From positions 120,581-184,580 of the forward strand of contig JADLDO010000049.1 of the NCBI GenBank assembly GCA_020846635.1: a DNA stretch of 64,000 bases. Reading direction: 5' to 3'. Under the pieces are notes generated by a model. That model had not been told where the DNA came from. It ran no database searches and was given only the letters and a program-made list of their open reading frames with translations. The first letter of the stretch is position 1. The number at the start of each line of letters is the position of its first letter. Shown here in pieces: positions 33,737-43,343 of the stretch. Origin of the DNA: Caldilineaceae bacterium. Lineage in GTDB: Bacteria > Chloroflexota > Anaerolineae > Caldilineales > Caldilineaceae. The position numbers were made by a program, and so were the translations under genes.

Positions 33737-34067
33737 GTTGCCTTCCTACTATAACTTTATAACCGCGCACGCGCAATTCTCGCAATGCTGTCCCACAGTA
33801 CACACCTAAGGCTGCCACATGTACAACACACCTTGCGTGGATATTTTGTATTGGGTTTGTAGCTTATTGTTGATACAAACGCAGTACGGAATCTGGTTAT
33901 AGCGCGTTAGCGCTCACAGAAAATGACGCATTCGACCTACAACATACCCCCCTTGTCCGTCCCGCAAATATGTTCTACAATAGGCAGTCAAGTCTCGCGC
34001 TCGCTTAGTAAAATAGCGCCCCGCATGAGCGTATCACCTTCACGCTCAAAACGTAAGGATTTACTGC

Positions 34068-35606
34068 ATGTTGACTGGTGAAATCCGCAATCGCATCGAC
34101 GCCATTTGGGATTCGTTTTGGTCCGGTGGCATCTCCAACCCGCTGGAGGTAATCGAGCAGATCACCTATCTGCTCTTTCTACGGCGGTTAGATGAACTGC
34201 ATACCCTGGAAGAGAATAAGGCAGCGCGACTTAAGCGCCCTATGGAACGGCGAATCTTCCCAGAAGGCAAGGACGCCAAAGGCCGCGCGTATGATGATTT
34301 CCGTTGGTCACGCTTCAAGCACTTTGCGCCAGCCGACATGTTTGTACTGATGAGTGATCATGTCTTCCCTTTCTTGCGGACGCTGGGAGGCGACGACTCC
34401 ACCTATGCCCAACATATGCGCGATGCGCGTTTCACCATCCCTACGGCAGGGCTGTTGGCGCGTGTGGTGGATATGCTTGACCAAGTGCCGATGGCGGAAC
34501 GTGATACCAAAGGCGACCTGTATGAGTATATGCTGGGCAAGATTGCGACAGCAGGACAGAACGGGCAGTTCCGCACACCGCGCCATATTATTCGCTTAAT
34601 GGTGGAGCTAACCGCGCCGCGGCCCACGGATAGTATCTGTGACCCAGCGTCTGGTACCTGTGGCTTTTTGGTGGCAGCGGGTGAACATCTGCGTGAGCGA
34701 CATCCCGACACGCTGCGTGACCCTTTGCTGAACAACCATTTCCACCATGCCATGTTTCATGGCTTTGACTTTGATAACACCATGCTCCGCATTGGCAGCA
34801 TGAATATGATGCTGCATGGTGTGGAGAACCCAGACATTCGCTATCGGGATTCGCTAGCGCAGGATCATGCCGCCGATGCCGAGGCCTATTCGCTCATCCT
34901 CGCAAATCCTCCCTTTGCGGGCAGCCTCGATTATGAGAATGTGGCGAAGGATTTGCTGCAAATTGTCAAGACGAAAAAGACAGAACTGCTCTTCCTCGCG
35001 CTCTTTGTGCGCTTACTTAAGCCAGGGGGCCGGGCCGCGGTCATTGTTCCCGATGGGGTGCTTTTTGGCTCCAGCAACGCGCACAAGGAACTACGTAGGA
35101 TGTTGGTAGAGGATCACAAATTAGATGCCGTGATCTCGCTGCCTAGCGGAGTCTTCAGGCCTTATGCCGGTGTCTCCACCGCCATTCTCATCTTTACTAA
35201 GACCAACTCCGGTGGCACCGACTCTGTTTGGTTTTACGATGTCACTGCTGACGGCTGGAGCCTGGATGATAAGCGCACACCGCTGTTGAGCGAGGAGAGG
35301 CTTGGCTCCACCCCCGCCACAGCTCTAAGCGATGAGGAACACGATAAGAACAATCTACCGGATATTGTTGCCCGCTGGCCGCAGCGCGACGGGGCCGAAC
35401 GGGAACGTCCGCGTACTGCACAGAGCTTTTGTGTACCCAAGGCCGATATTGCCGCGCAAGGTTATGACCTTAGCCTCAACCGCTATAAAGAAGTGGTGCA
35501 TGAGGAAGTGGAGTATCGTTCGCCGCACGAAATTCTGGCCGACCTAGCACGGTTGGAGGAGGAGATTCAAGAGGGAATGCAGGAATTGGAGGCGATGTTG
35601 GGATGA
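34068..35606 (+). CDS. hsdM: Type I restriction-modification DNA methyltransferase subunit HsdM
   Basis: 512 residues, usual length. N-terminal HsdM_N helical domain (about 5-135; DAIWDSFWSGGISNPLEVIE), then the N6-adenine methyltransferase domain with the SAM motif DPASGTCGF (about 192-200) and catalytic NPPF (about 279-282). With HsdS it methylates adenine in the target; with HsdR it forms the restriction complex. AAGGA is 10 bases before the ATG, and hsdS overlaps its stop by four bases. Confidence 0.97.
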   Translation: MLTGEIRNRIDAIWDSFWSGGISNPLEVIEQITYLLFLRRLDELHTLEENKAARLKRPMERRIFPEGKDAKGRAYDDFRWSRFKHFAPADMFVLMSDHVFPFLRTLGGDDSTYAQHMRDARFTIPTAGLLARVVDMLDQVPMAERDTKGDLYEYMLGKIATAGQNGQFRTPRHIIRLMVELTAPRPTDSICDPASGTCGFLVAAGEHLRERHPDTLRDPLLNNHFHHAMFHGFDFDNTMLRIGSMNMMLHGVENPDIRYRDSLAQDHAADAEAYSLILANPPFAGSLDYENVAKDLLQIVKTKKTELLFLALFVRLLKPGGRAAVIVPDGVLFGSSNAHKELRRMLVEDHKLDAVISLPSGVFRPYAGVSTAILIFTKTNSGGTDSVWFYDVTADGWSLDDKRTPLLSEERLGSTPATALSDEEHDKNNLPDIVARWPQRDGAERERPRTAQSFCVPKADIAAQGYDLSLNRYKEVVHEEVEYRSPHEILADLARLEEEIQEGMQELEAMLG

Positions 35607-36805
35607 GTGGCCCATTCGCTAGTGCCAAACTTGGCGACGTTGCAGAACTCAATCCCAAATTCGCGGGGCAACTAGAAGGTGAGGTGTCGGTCTCTTTTAT
35701 GCCAATGGCAGCAGTCATTGCAGAAATGACTTGCTCAACGCCTGGCGAAGAAAGACCCTACTACGAGGTTAGCAAAGGTTACACTCCATTTCTTGATGGC
35801 GACCTTTTAGTAGCAAAGATAACTCCATGTTTTGAAAACGGGAAGATCACTCAGGCCAGAATTCAGTACAAGTTTGGGTTTGGCTCTACCGAGTTCCATG
35901 TCGTGCGCCCCTATCGGCATCTTGTAGATGCTCGTTATCTTTTGCACTTTCTGAGGCAGGAGAAGGTTCGCCTCGAAGGTGAGCGAAAGATGACCGGAAG
36001 CGCAGGGCAGCGTCGAGTACCGGTGAGTTTTCTCGCGAACCTCGAAATTCCTCTCCCACCACTGGCCGAGCAGCAGCGCATCGCCGCCATCCTTGACCGC
36101 GCCGACGAACTGCGCGCCAAACGCCGCGCCGCCCTAGCCCAGCTTGATACGCTTACGCAGTCCATCTTTATCGACATGTTCGGCGATCCCACAACCAATC
36201 CTAATGAGTGGCCGAACTCCACCATTCTTGGCGAGGTTGCTGAAATTACTTCTGGAGTAACAAAAGGGCGAAAACTCAATGGCAAAGAGATTCGCTCGAT
36301 TCCCTATTTAGCAGTAGTCAATGTTCAAGATCGACGCCTGGATTTGTCGACTATAAAGACTATAGATGCTACTGAGGAAGAAATTCAACGTTATCGTTTG
36401 ATAAAGGACGATCTACTTCTCACAGAAGGCGGAGATCCAGATAAATTGGGACGTGGAACATTGTGGAATGATGAACTCCCAGAGTGCATACACCAGAACC
36501 ACATATTTCGCGTCCGTCTGCGTTCTGATGTACTACATCCACTGTTTTTGAATTGGCTAATGAGTAGCCATTATGGGAAAAGATACTTTCTTCGCGCAGC
36601 AAAGCAAACGACAGGTATCGCAACAATCAACATGACCCAATTGCGAAACTTCCCACTTCTATTGCCGCCCATCGAAATCCAACAACGTTTTGCAGCCTGT
36701 GTAGCTGCTGTTGGAGAGTTGGCGTGTAAGCATCGCGCTTCCCTCGCAGAACTCAACGCACTCTTTGCCTCGCTCCAACACCGCGCCTTTCGAGGAGAAC
36801 TCTGA
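35603..36805 (+). CDS. hsdS: Type I restriction-modification specificity subunit HsdS
   Basis: 400 residues with two target-recognition domains (about 1-150 and 205-370), each followed by a conserved helical spacer; PPLAEQQRIAAILDRADELRAKRR (residues about 151-174) and a second copy near PIEIQQRFAACVAAVGEL are the family hallmark. It sets the bipartite DNA target for HsdM and HsdR. Starts with ATGA overlapping hsdM. The two recognition domains are intact. Confidence 0.96.
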   Translation: MSGPFASAKLGDVAELNPKFAGQLEGEVSVSFMPMAAVIAEMTCSTPGEERPYYEVSKGYTPFLDGDLLVAKITPCFENGKITQARIQYKFGFGSTEFHVVRPYRHLVDARYLLHFLRQEKVRLEGERKMTGSAGQRRVPVSFLANLEIPLPPLAEQQRIAAILDRADELRAKRRAALAQLDTLTQSIFIDMFGDPTTNPNEWPNSTILGEVAEITSGVTKGRKLNGKEIRSIPYLAVVNVQDRRLDLSTIKTIDATEEEIQRYRLIKDDLLLTEGGDPDKLGRGTLWNDELPECIHQNHIFRVRLRSDVLHPLFLNWLMSSHYGKRYFLRAAKQTTGIATINMTQLRNFPLLLPPIEIQQRFAACVAAVGELACKHRASLAELNALFASLQHRAFRGEL

Positions 36806-36806
36806 C

Positions 36807-37610
36807 ATGTCAGCTGTACCGCCTTTCCCCGAAGGTTTGGTTGAGGGAATCGCACGTCTCTTAGGCGAGTGTGGATCAGGATCAGATATAACTCGCGTAC
36901 TTGATGCTTGTGGGCTAGTGGACAACTCTGGTCAATCTACCAAGTGGCGACGCCTTTATTGGATATTCACAGAAGATCAACGCCAACATGGCTGTGCTAA
37001 CCACATATTGGATTTTATCCGCGTTTTTTTGATACCTGCTCGCTACGTTGGGAATATTGACGTGTTTGAAGCCCGGCGTCAAGAGCTCAACGTTCACCTT
37101 GCCTTTGCCGGGATAGAGTATGGACAAGATGGACAATTTCATTTTAGAGATGCCGCCCGTACACTCGATGAAGCCGAAGCAAGAGTAAGAACAATTCGCG
37201 CGAAGTTTCAGGGAAGACGTATCCACCCAGAGGTCTTGAGGTATTGTAGGACGGAATTGATGCAAGACAACTATTTCCATGCTGTATTTGAAGCAGCAAA
37301 AGGTCTTGCTCAACGAATCCGGGACATGTCTGGAATACAGTTGGACAACGCGGCGCTTGTAGATCGTGTATTTTCTGTTGACCGACCAATTTTGGCATTC
37401 AACACACTACAGACTGAGACCGAAAAATCGGAACATAAAGGGTTTGCTACCTTGTTAAAGGGTTGTTTCGCTGCAGTGCGTAACCCATTGGCACACGAAC
37501 CAAAGTTGCTTTGGCAGGGTGCCGATGACGCGGCTGACTACCTTACCCTGATTTCACTCCTGCACCGAAAACTAGATGACTGTGTTCGGACTGGATTGGG
37601 AAGCCCCTGA
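36807..37610 (+). CDS. TIGR02391 (Hypoth_Ymh) family protein in the type I RM operon
   Basis: 267 residues from the ATG at 36807, one base after the hsdS stop. The C-terminal half (about 140-262) matches the TIGR02391 family: HPEVLRYCRTELMQDNYFHAVFEAAKG, then FATLLKGCFAAVRNPLAHEP, with the HEPN-like R-N-X3-H (RNPLAH). The N-terminal 100 residues are less conserved. Members often sit inside restriction loci and are proposed to be RNases or abortive-infection factors; its exact job here is not known. The gap to hsdR is 33 bases, so all four genes form one operon. Confidence 0.8.
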   Translation: MSAVPPFPEGLVEGIARLLGECGSGSDITRVLDACGLVDNSGQSTKWRRLYWIFTEDQRQHGCANHILDFIRVFLIPARYVGNIDVFEARRQELNVHLAFAGIEYGQDGQFHFRDAARTLDEAEARVRTIRAKFQGRRIHPEVLRYCRTELMQDNYFHAVFEAAKGLAQRIRDMSGIQLDNAALVDRVFSVDRPILAFNTLQTETEKSEHKGFATLLKGCFAAVRNPLAHEPKLLWQGADDAADYLTLISLLHRKLDDCVRTGLGSP

Positions 37611-37643
37611 TGACCACAATAAGCTTTGGAAGATAGGAATCAC

Positions 37644-40600
37644 ATGAGCCAGTTTGAATTCCTCCGAACAGAATGGCCCGACATTGCCGATGCCGCAGAA
37701 AGAGCAGAAGTGGCGACCTTTCCTGACCCGCGCACAGGTTGCTTCTATGCCCGTCGTGCGCTGGAGATGATCGTGCACTGGATGTATAAGCGCGACAGCG
37801 CGCTCAAGCTCCCTTATCAAGACAACCTGAGTACGCTCATCCATGAACCAACCTACAAGTCGTTGGTTGGTGACGTGCTCTTTACCAAAATGCGTTTGAT
37901 CACAAAACTGGGCAACCAAGCCGTACACAGCGCCTCACCCATCGCCAGCGGGGACGCGGTGGCTGCGCTGCGTGAATTGTTCCATGTTGGCTATTGGTTT
38001 GCGCGCACATATGCCCAGGCCTCTCCGCCCCCGGCAACATTGGCCTTTGATGTCGATACACTGCCCAGGACGACACCCCTCCCACCCCAGACGCGTGAAA
38101 CATTGCTGCGTCTGGAGGAAGAGCTGCGCGCTCGCGACGAAACACTTTCACTACTCTTTGCTGATAAAGCCGCGCTTGATGCCGAGTTGGAACGGCTGCG
38201 GGCGGAAGTAGCCGCGGCACGAGCCGCCAATAGCGCACGCCCCGATACCCACGACTATTCCGAACAACAGACGCGCGACTTCTATATTGATCTACTGCTC
38301 AAAGAAGCAGGATGGATGTTAACGCAGCCGCGCGACCGCGAGTTTGAGGTGGATGGAATGCCCAACAACACGGGCAAGGGCTACGTCGATTATGTGCTAT
38401 GGGGCGATGATGATAAACCGTTGGCGGTCATCGAGGCCAAGCGCACCAAACGCGACTCCCGTGTAGGACAACAGCAGGCCAAGCTCTATGCGGATCGTTT
38501 GGAGGCGCGCTTTGGGCGTCGTCCGTTGATCTTTTACACCAATGGCTATCAACATTGGTTTTGGGACGACACGAATTATCCACCTCGTGCAGTACAGGGC
38601 TTTTACAAAAAGGATGAGCTGGAGCTGGCAATCCAACGCCGCACCACTCGCAAACCACTTGCCGCGGCACCGATTAACCAGGCCATCGTTGAACGCTATT
38701 ACCAGACTCAGGCAATCCGCTATGTCGCTGAATCATTCGAGCGCGACAATCGGCGCAAGGCGTTGATTGTGATGGCAACCGGTGCTGGTAAAACGCGCAC
38801 GGTAATTGCGCTCGCCGATTTGCTCATTCGTAGCAATTGGGCCAAGCGTGTACTTTTTCTGGCCGACCGCGTAGTGCTTGTCAAGCAGGCGGTCAATGCT
38901 TTCAAGCGTTTCTTGCCCGATTCGTCGCCCGTCAACCTGGTGAGTGAACGAGATACCGAAGGGCGCGTGTATGTTTCAACCTACCCCACGATGATGGGCA
39001 TCATCGATGAAATGCAAAATGGACAGCGGCGTTTTGGCGTTGGTCACTTCGATCTGATCGTCATTGACGAAGCACATCGTTCAGTATTCCAGAAGTACCG
39101 CGCTATCTTTGATTATTTTGACGCGCATCTGGTTGGCCTTACCGCCACACCCAAAGATGAGGTTGACCGCAACACCTATAGTCTCTTTGATTTGCAGGAC
39201 AAGACCCCGACCTACGCCTATTCGCTCGACGAGGCGATCAACGACGGCTACCTCGTGCCGCCCCGCGCCGTCTCGGTTCCCTTGAAATTCCAACGTGAGG
39301 GCATCCGCTACGACGAGCTTTCGGAGGAAGAAAAAGATGAGTGGGACGCATTGGATTGGGATGAGGAGGGCACGGTCCCGGATCGGGTAGAGGCTGAGGC
39401 CGTGAATAAATGGCTATTCAACGAAGACACCGTTGATAAGGTGTTGCTGCACCTTATGACACGGGGGCAGCGGGTTGCAGGTGGGGATCGCTTGGGCAAA
39501 ACTATCATCTTTGCCAAGAATCAGGCACACGCCGAATACATCGCCGAACGATTTAATGCCAACTATCCACAATACCGCGGAGAATTTGCGCGCGTGATTA
39601 CCTTCAAGACGGAATACGCGCAGAGTCTGATCGATGATTTTTCGGCCAAGGACAAAGCGCCCCACATTGCCATCTCGGTGGATATGCTCGATACGGGTCT
39701 TGATGTGCCCGAGGTAGTCAACCTTGTCTTTTTTAAGCTCGTGCGCTCCAAAACCAAATTCTGGCAAATGGTGGGGCGCGGCACGCGGCTTTGTCCCGAT
39801 CTCTATGGGCCAGGGCAGGACAAAGAGTTCTTTTATATCTTCGACTACTGTCGCAATCTTGAATTTTTCAGTGAAGACCCAACCTTATCGGAGGGTTCAC
39901 TGCAAGAATCCCTCGCCAAACGGCTCTTCAAGTCACGGCTTGAGTTGCTGGTTAATCTGGACAAGCGCATTGCACAGGAAGGCGGGCAGCTTCCTCCGAT
40001 AGCCGCAGTGGCAGATAGTGAGGAACCACACAACGAATCGCAGGTGCGTTCAGCAACAGCCAGCATCTTGCAGCAAGAAGTGGCGGCCATGAACGTGGAC
40101 AACTTTGTGATCCGCCCCAAGCGAGAGTTTGTCGAGAAGTATGCGCGTGCGGATGCCTGGCAAACTCTGTCGCATGAAGCTGTCGCCGAACTCAGTAATG
40201 AAGTAGCCGGGTTGCCTTCTACACGAGAGTTAGAGGCAGAGGAGGCAAAACGCTTCGACTTACTGGTGTTAAATCTGCAACTTGCCCTCTTGAACGCAGA
40301 ACCTGGTTTCGAGCGCCTGCGCGGCCAAGTTATCAAGCTCGCGGGGTTGCTTGAGGAACGCTCTGCAATTCCGATGATCAATCAGCAGATGCCGCTGATC
40401 CAAGACGTACAGAGCGATGAATGGTGGCAAGATGTAACCGTCCCTATGTTAGAAGTTATGCGGAAGCGTCTGCGTTTGCTGATCCAGCTCATTGAGTACC
40501 AAGAACGCCGTCCCATCTATACCAACTTTGAGGACGTGATGGGCGGGGAGAGCGATTACAACTTACCTGGTTTCAGCGGCGGCGATGGTTATGCACGCTT

Positions 40601-41060
40601 CAAGAAAAAAGCGCGTGAGTTCCTACAAGGGCGACTGGATCATATTGCCATTTACAAACTACGCATGAACAAACCACTTACAGCGGTGGACTTGGAACAA
40701 CTTGACCAGATGCTTCGGGAGAGTGGTATTGGCAATGGCGAGATGCTTGAGCGCGCCAAACAAGAGACCGCAGGGTTAGGACTATTTGTGCGTTCGCTCA
40801 TCGGACTCGACCGCAGCGCCGCTAAGGAGGCTTTAGCATTGTTTCTTGCTGACAAGTCACTCAGCGCCAATCAAATCACCTTTGTCAATATGGTGGTGGA
40901 TCACCTGACCGCACGCGGGGTAATGGAGCCAGCCCGTCTTTACGAATCACCCTTCACTGATGTCGCTGCCGCAGGACCGGATGGTATCTTTACCGGTGAG
41001 CAGGTCGATGAACTGGTCGCGGTGCTTGAGCAGGTAAAGGCATCCGCGGTTGCAGCATAA
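37644..41060 (+). CDS. hsdR: Type I restriction enzyme subunit HsdR
   Basis: 1138 residues from the ATG at 37644 (AGGAA 5 bases upstream). N-terminal DUF4145 domain (about 1-130), coiled region (about 155-200), HsdR_N nuclease domain with the PD-(D/E)XK residues in VDYVLW...VIEAKR (about 246-266), then superfamily 2 helicase motor with Walker A ATGAGKTR (about 378-385), DEAH (about 475-478) and motif VI region QMVGRGTRL, and a C-terminal EcoEI-R-type domain. It translocates DNA with ATP and cleaves unmethylated DNA. The EcoEI-like layout with DUF4145 is typical of type IB-like enzymes. Confidence 0.97.
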   Translation: MSQFEFLRTEWPDIADAAERAEVATFPDPRTGCFYARRALEMIVHWMYKRDSALKLPYQDNLSTLIHEPTYKSLVGDVLFTKMRLITKLGNQAVHSASPIASGDAVAALRELFHVGYWFARTYAQASPPPATLAFDVDTLPRTTPLPPQTRETLLRLEEELRARDETLSLLFADKAALDAELERLRAEVAAARAANSARPDTHDYSEQQTRDFYIDLLLKEAGWMLTQPRDREFEVDGMPNNTGKGYVDYVLWGDDDKPLAVIEAKRTKRDSRVGQQQAKLYADRLEARFGRRPLIFYTNGYQHWFWDDTNYPPRAVQGFYKKDELELAIQRRTTRKPLAAAPINQAIVERYYQTQAIRYVAESFERDNRRKALIVMATGAGKTRTVIALADLLIRSNWAKRVLFLADRVVLVKQAVNAFKRFLPDSSPVNLVSERDTEGRVYVSTYPTMMGIIDEMQNGQRRFGVGHFDLIVIDEAHRSVFQKYRAIFDYFDAHLVGLTATPKDEVDRNTYSLFDLQDKTPTYAYSLDEAINDGYLVPPRAVSVPLKFQREGIRYDELSEEEKDEWDALDWDEEGTVPDRVEAEAVNKWLFNEDTVDKVLLHLMTRGQRVAGGDRLGKTIIFAKNQAHAEYIAERFNANYPQYRGEFARVITFKTEYAQSLIDDFSAKDKAPHIAISVDMLDTGLDVPEVVNLVFFKLVRSKTKFWQMVGRGTRLCPDLYGPGQDKEFFYIFDYCRNLEFFSEDPTLSEGSLQESLAKRLFKSRLELLVNLDKRIAQEGGQLPPIAAVADSEEPHNESQVRSATASILQQEVAAMNVDNFVIRPKREFVEKYARADAWQTLSHEAVAELSNEVAGLPSTRELEAEEAKRFDLLVLNLQLALLNAEPGFERLRGQVIKLAGLLEERSAIPMINQQMPLIQDVQSDEWWQDVTVPMLEVMRKRLRLLIQLIEYQERRPIYTNFEDVMGGESDYNLPGFSGGDGYARFKKKAREFLQGRLDHIAIYKLRMNKPLTAVDLEQLDQMLRESGIGNGEMLERAKQETAGLGLFVRSLIGLDRSAAKEALALFLADKSLSANQITFVNMVVDHLTARGVMEPARLYESPFTDVAAAGPDGIFTGEQVDELVAVLEQVKASAVAA

Positions 41061-41074
41061 CAGGTGGGCTGCCT

Positions 41075-41992
41075 TTACAACATATGCTCTTGCAGCACAC
41101 GCTGATGCACGCGACGAGCAAGGGGTACATACACATCCAGTGTTGCGGGATCATCGCCAAGAATGTCAGCTAAGGTCTGGCGCGGTGTTCCTTTGGCAAG
41201 ATGATGTACTACCATCGTATGTCTGAGGCTCTGTACGGAGGCATTCTCAATTCCAGCTTCACTCAAGTACTTCTCCAGCATCAGTTGGACAGAACGCTTG
41301 CCCATTGGCTTTTTGAGGGCCGTCAAAAATAAAGCAGTATCCATAGTCGGTTCACGGGTTTCAAGCCACTTCTTAAGCGCATTTTGGGCCTTGTCGTTCA
41401 AGGGAATGGTCGCATGTCCACCACTGCGCTTGATACGGATGGCACCTCGGGCATAGGTGTCCACGGACAGTGTCACATCATTCACCGATAGACCAACAAG
41501 CTCGGTGAGGCGAATACCCGTCTGAAGAAATAGCTGAATAATGGCCGTATCGCGGACACTGGAGCTGCACGCCTGGAGCAGATGTGTATACTCAGCCTCG
41601 GATAGAAAGCGTGGTTCTCCCCGCTCAACAGTTGGTGGAATCAACTGCTTCGCGATGTCGTCCTGTACCAGCGCATACTCATGGAGAAATCTAAAAAAGC
41701 CCTTGATGGCATAGGTCTTGCGATTTCGCGTGCTTGGTTTGTAACCTCTTTTTTCTAAATCAGCCTGATATATCCGCAAGTGAACCAGTCCTACCTGGGC
41801 AGGACGTGTGATACCACTTGCGCCAAGAAATGCCACCAAATCAACTAGATCGTTCCTATACTCAGTTTGCGTCTTCTTTGACTTAGAGGCGGCACTCATA
41901 CCAAACCGCTCATATAAGATGAGGGCTTGTTCAAGACTCTCGACAGTACCGATTTCCGAGAGAAGGCTCCCCAAGCTGCCACTGTGTTTCAT
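41075..41992 (-). CDS. Tyrosine recombinase/integrase with diverged catalytic residues
   Basis: 305 residues. N-terminal SAM-like core-binding domain (about 15-105) and catalytic domain (about 120-300). The first catalytic Arg lies in TGIRLTELVGL and the tyrosine in TLDVYVPL. The box normally HXLRH reads QSLRH and the LGH motif reads LGDD, so two supporting histidines appear replaced. It may act on a particular site or need a partner. No clear ribosome site is seen; MSAASK at 41899 is an alternative start. Convergent with hsdR, 14 bases apart, and near the inverted repeat at 42831-42923. Confidence 0.88.
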   Translation of the reverse strand: MKHSGSLGSLLSEIGTVESLEQALILYERFGMSAASKSKKTQTEYRNDLVDLVAFLGASGITRPAQVGLVHLRIYQADLEKRGYKPSTRNRKTYAIKGFFRFLHEYALVQDDIAKQLIPPTVERGEPRFLSEAEYTHLLQACSSSVRDTAIIQLFLQTGIRLTELVGLSVNDVTLSVDTYARGAIRIKRSGGHATIPLNDKAQNALKKWLETREPTMDTALFLTALKKPMGKRSVQLMLEKYLSEAGIENASVQSLRHTMVVHHLAKGTPRQTLADILGDDPATLDVYVPLARRVHQRVLQEHML

Positions 41993-42076
41993 ATAATGAA
42001 TAACTTGTTATATAGGTTCAGGTTACCATGTCCGCTTGTCAGATTCAACCGATGTGGTTTCTGCCTGCAGCGGCAT

Positions 42077-42715
42077 TTATGCAGGATGGAAACGGAATCC
42101 TCCATTGCTAATGGAATTGTTTTTCACAAAATAACTTCCATACACGCGTAACATATCCAGAAAGATCGCCTGACCCACCAGGATTTCATCCACATAGGAA
42201 GATAATGCGGTACCAAATGTTCCTATATTCTCATGCTCAGCCGTCCCAAGCACAGCCGTGATCCGGAGTGGGATTTCGGTGTCCTCTGCAATTTGGAGGG
42301 GATATTTCTCCAGGGCGGTAAGTGTTGCCTCACGAAGTGGGGTAGTGGGATACTTTCTGATAACCGTCAACAACTGATCATAACCAGCAAGGATGCCTGC
42401 CGTGCCCAAGTAGGCAAACTCCTTCACATGGCGTTCATTCGCGGTTGCAATATGGGTGGATAGCTCCTGTAGTAGTTGCTCGTTTTTCGGACCGAGCATC
42501 ACCGATAGTGCGCAGTGCCAAACGTAGGGATGATTGAACGCGATGAGTTCCTTGCATAAAACCTCATCAACAGCCATCTGACTCTTCTGGGCGTGTACGA
42601 CTTTCATGATTTGCGCGTACACCCTCGACAAGAAGCGTGCATTTCCCTTTTCAAGAAGGTCGTGGTTGTACGACGGGAGCGAGTATCCGGCTGTGTCTAT
42701 CACACGCACCTCCAT
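42077..42715 (-). CDS. Hypothetical protein, helical repeat-like
   Basis: 212 residues, predicted mostly alpha-helical with HEAT-like spacing (LQELSTHIATANERHVKEFAYLGTAGIL, TPLREATLTALEKYPLQI). I recognise no family. It lies 84 bases before the recombinase gene in the same direction, downstream of the 14-bp inverted repeat. The ATG at 42715 has no strong ribosome site. A recombination-element cargo gene is a reasonable guess. Confidence 0.6.
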   Translation of the reverse strand: MEVRVIDTAGYSLPSYNHDLLEKGNARFLSRVYAQIMKVVHAQKSQMAVDEVLCKELIAFNHPYVWHCALSVMLGPKNEQLLQELSTHIATANERHVKEFAYLGTAGILAGYDQLLTVIRKYPTTPLREATLTALEKYPLQIAEDTEIPLRITAVLGTAEHENIGTFGTALSSYVDEILVGQAIFLDMLRVYGSYFVKNNSISNGGFRFHPA

Positions 42716-42830
42716 TTCATGGGCCGTGCAGCATTCTTGCCCTACTTACAGGGAGCAAATGAATCACTGTCTTTCTTCTTTCGGGACTCCAATTCTATCA
42801 CACCGGACTTACCGATAGCTGTACCAGTGT

Positions 42831-42923
42831 ACTTCGTCTAAGTACCACATAGACGCGCTTCGTTAGAAGATGCGGCGGCCCAAACGCGCGGCGCGGTTCG
42901 CCAAAGTAATACTTAGACGAAGT
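42831..42923. repeat. Perfect 14-bp inverted repeat, 65-bp spacer
   Basis: ACTTCGTCTAAGTA (42831-42844) and TACTTAGACGAAGT (42910-42923) are exact reverse complements. The spacer is GC-rich with its own partial repeats (CGCGCTTCG, GCGCGGCGCG). The right arm with flank reads ACGAAGTTAT, which equals the end of a lox arm. Position between a recombinase unit and an IS suggests a recombination or folded-DNA site. Confidence 0.7.
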
Positions 42924-42997
42924 TATAGGCAGGCAACACAGAACAGAAAACTACGGATCTCACAGAGGCACAACCACACTTTTTCTCACTTGCTGAC

Positions 42998-43036
42998 TGA
43001 TCTGTCCCCCGAAAAACTGTACCAGTACGAGTGAGA
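42998..43036 (+). repeat. Left terminal inverted repeat of the IS
   Basis: Begins TGATCTGTCCCCCG and ends GAGTGAGA; matches the reverse complement of the right end apart from the inner AT-rich stretch and a one-base gap after TGATCTG. Confidence 0.85.
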
Positions 43037-43070
43037 CTATCGGATATAATCCAGCAAGGAGGATAGTCTC

Positions 43071-43343
43071 ATGGCAAGTAGAGGAACGCGGTACACGGAA
43101 GAGCAGATCATCCGCATCTTGAAAGCAGTGGAAAGCGGGACGACGGTAGCCGAAGTGTGCCGACAGTATGGTGTCGCCGAGCAGACGGTCTATCGCTGGC
43201 GCAACAAGTACGGGGGCCTCGAAACCAGCGAGCTGCAACGCTTGCGCACATTGGAAGCAGAAAACAGCCGCCTGAAAAAGATTGTGGCCCAACAGGCGCT
43301 TGACATTGACGCCTTGAAAGATCTGGTCGCAAAAAAATGGTAA
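43071..43343 (+). CDS. IS3-family transposase OrfA
   Basis: 90 residues. Transposase_8 helix-turn-helix (about 5-50: YTEEQIIRILKAVESGTTVAEVC, VYRWRNKYGG), then a leucine-zipper-like helix (LQRLRTLEAENSRLKKIVAQQ) used for multimerisation. It binds the IS ends. A run of seven As at 43331-43337 lies just before its stop and gives the usual slippery site for a -1 frameshift to OrfB, producing the OrfAB transposase. Confidence 0.93.
   Translation: MASRGTRYTEEQIIRILKAVESGTTVAEVCRQYGVAEQTVYRWRNKYGGLETSELQRLRTLEAENSRLKKIVAQQALDIDALKDLVAKKW

Larger units (their letters stand above)
33292..34067. other. 776-base non-coding region at the island junction
   Basis: Separates the metal island from the restriction-modification operon. 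Contains the tRNA-like fragment (33536-33600) and an intrinsic terminator (33712-33736). The frame at 33408-33590 on the minus strand begins MDLNHRPRDYEAL, the usual spurious translation of an antisense tRNA, and is not a gene. Confidence 0.6.

Noticed and set aside
42831..42923. Integron attC site
   Set aside because: The outer motifs read GTCTAAG/CTTAGAC; the required GTT (AAC) at the recombination point is absent, so I describe it only as an inverted repeat.
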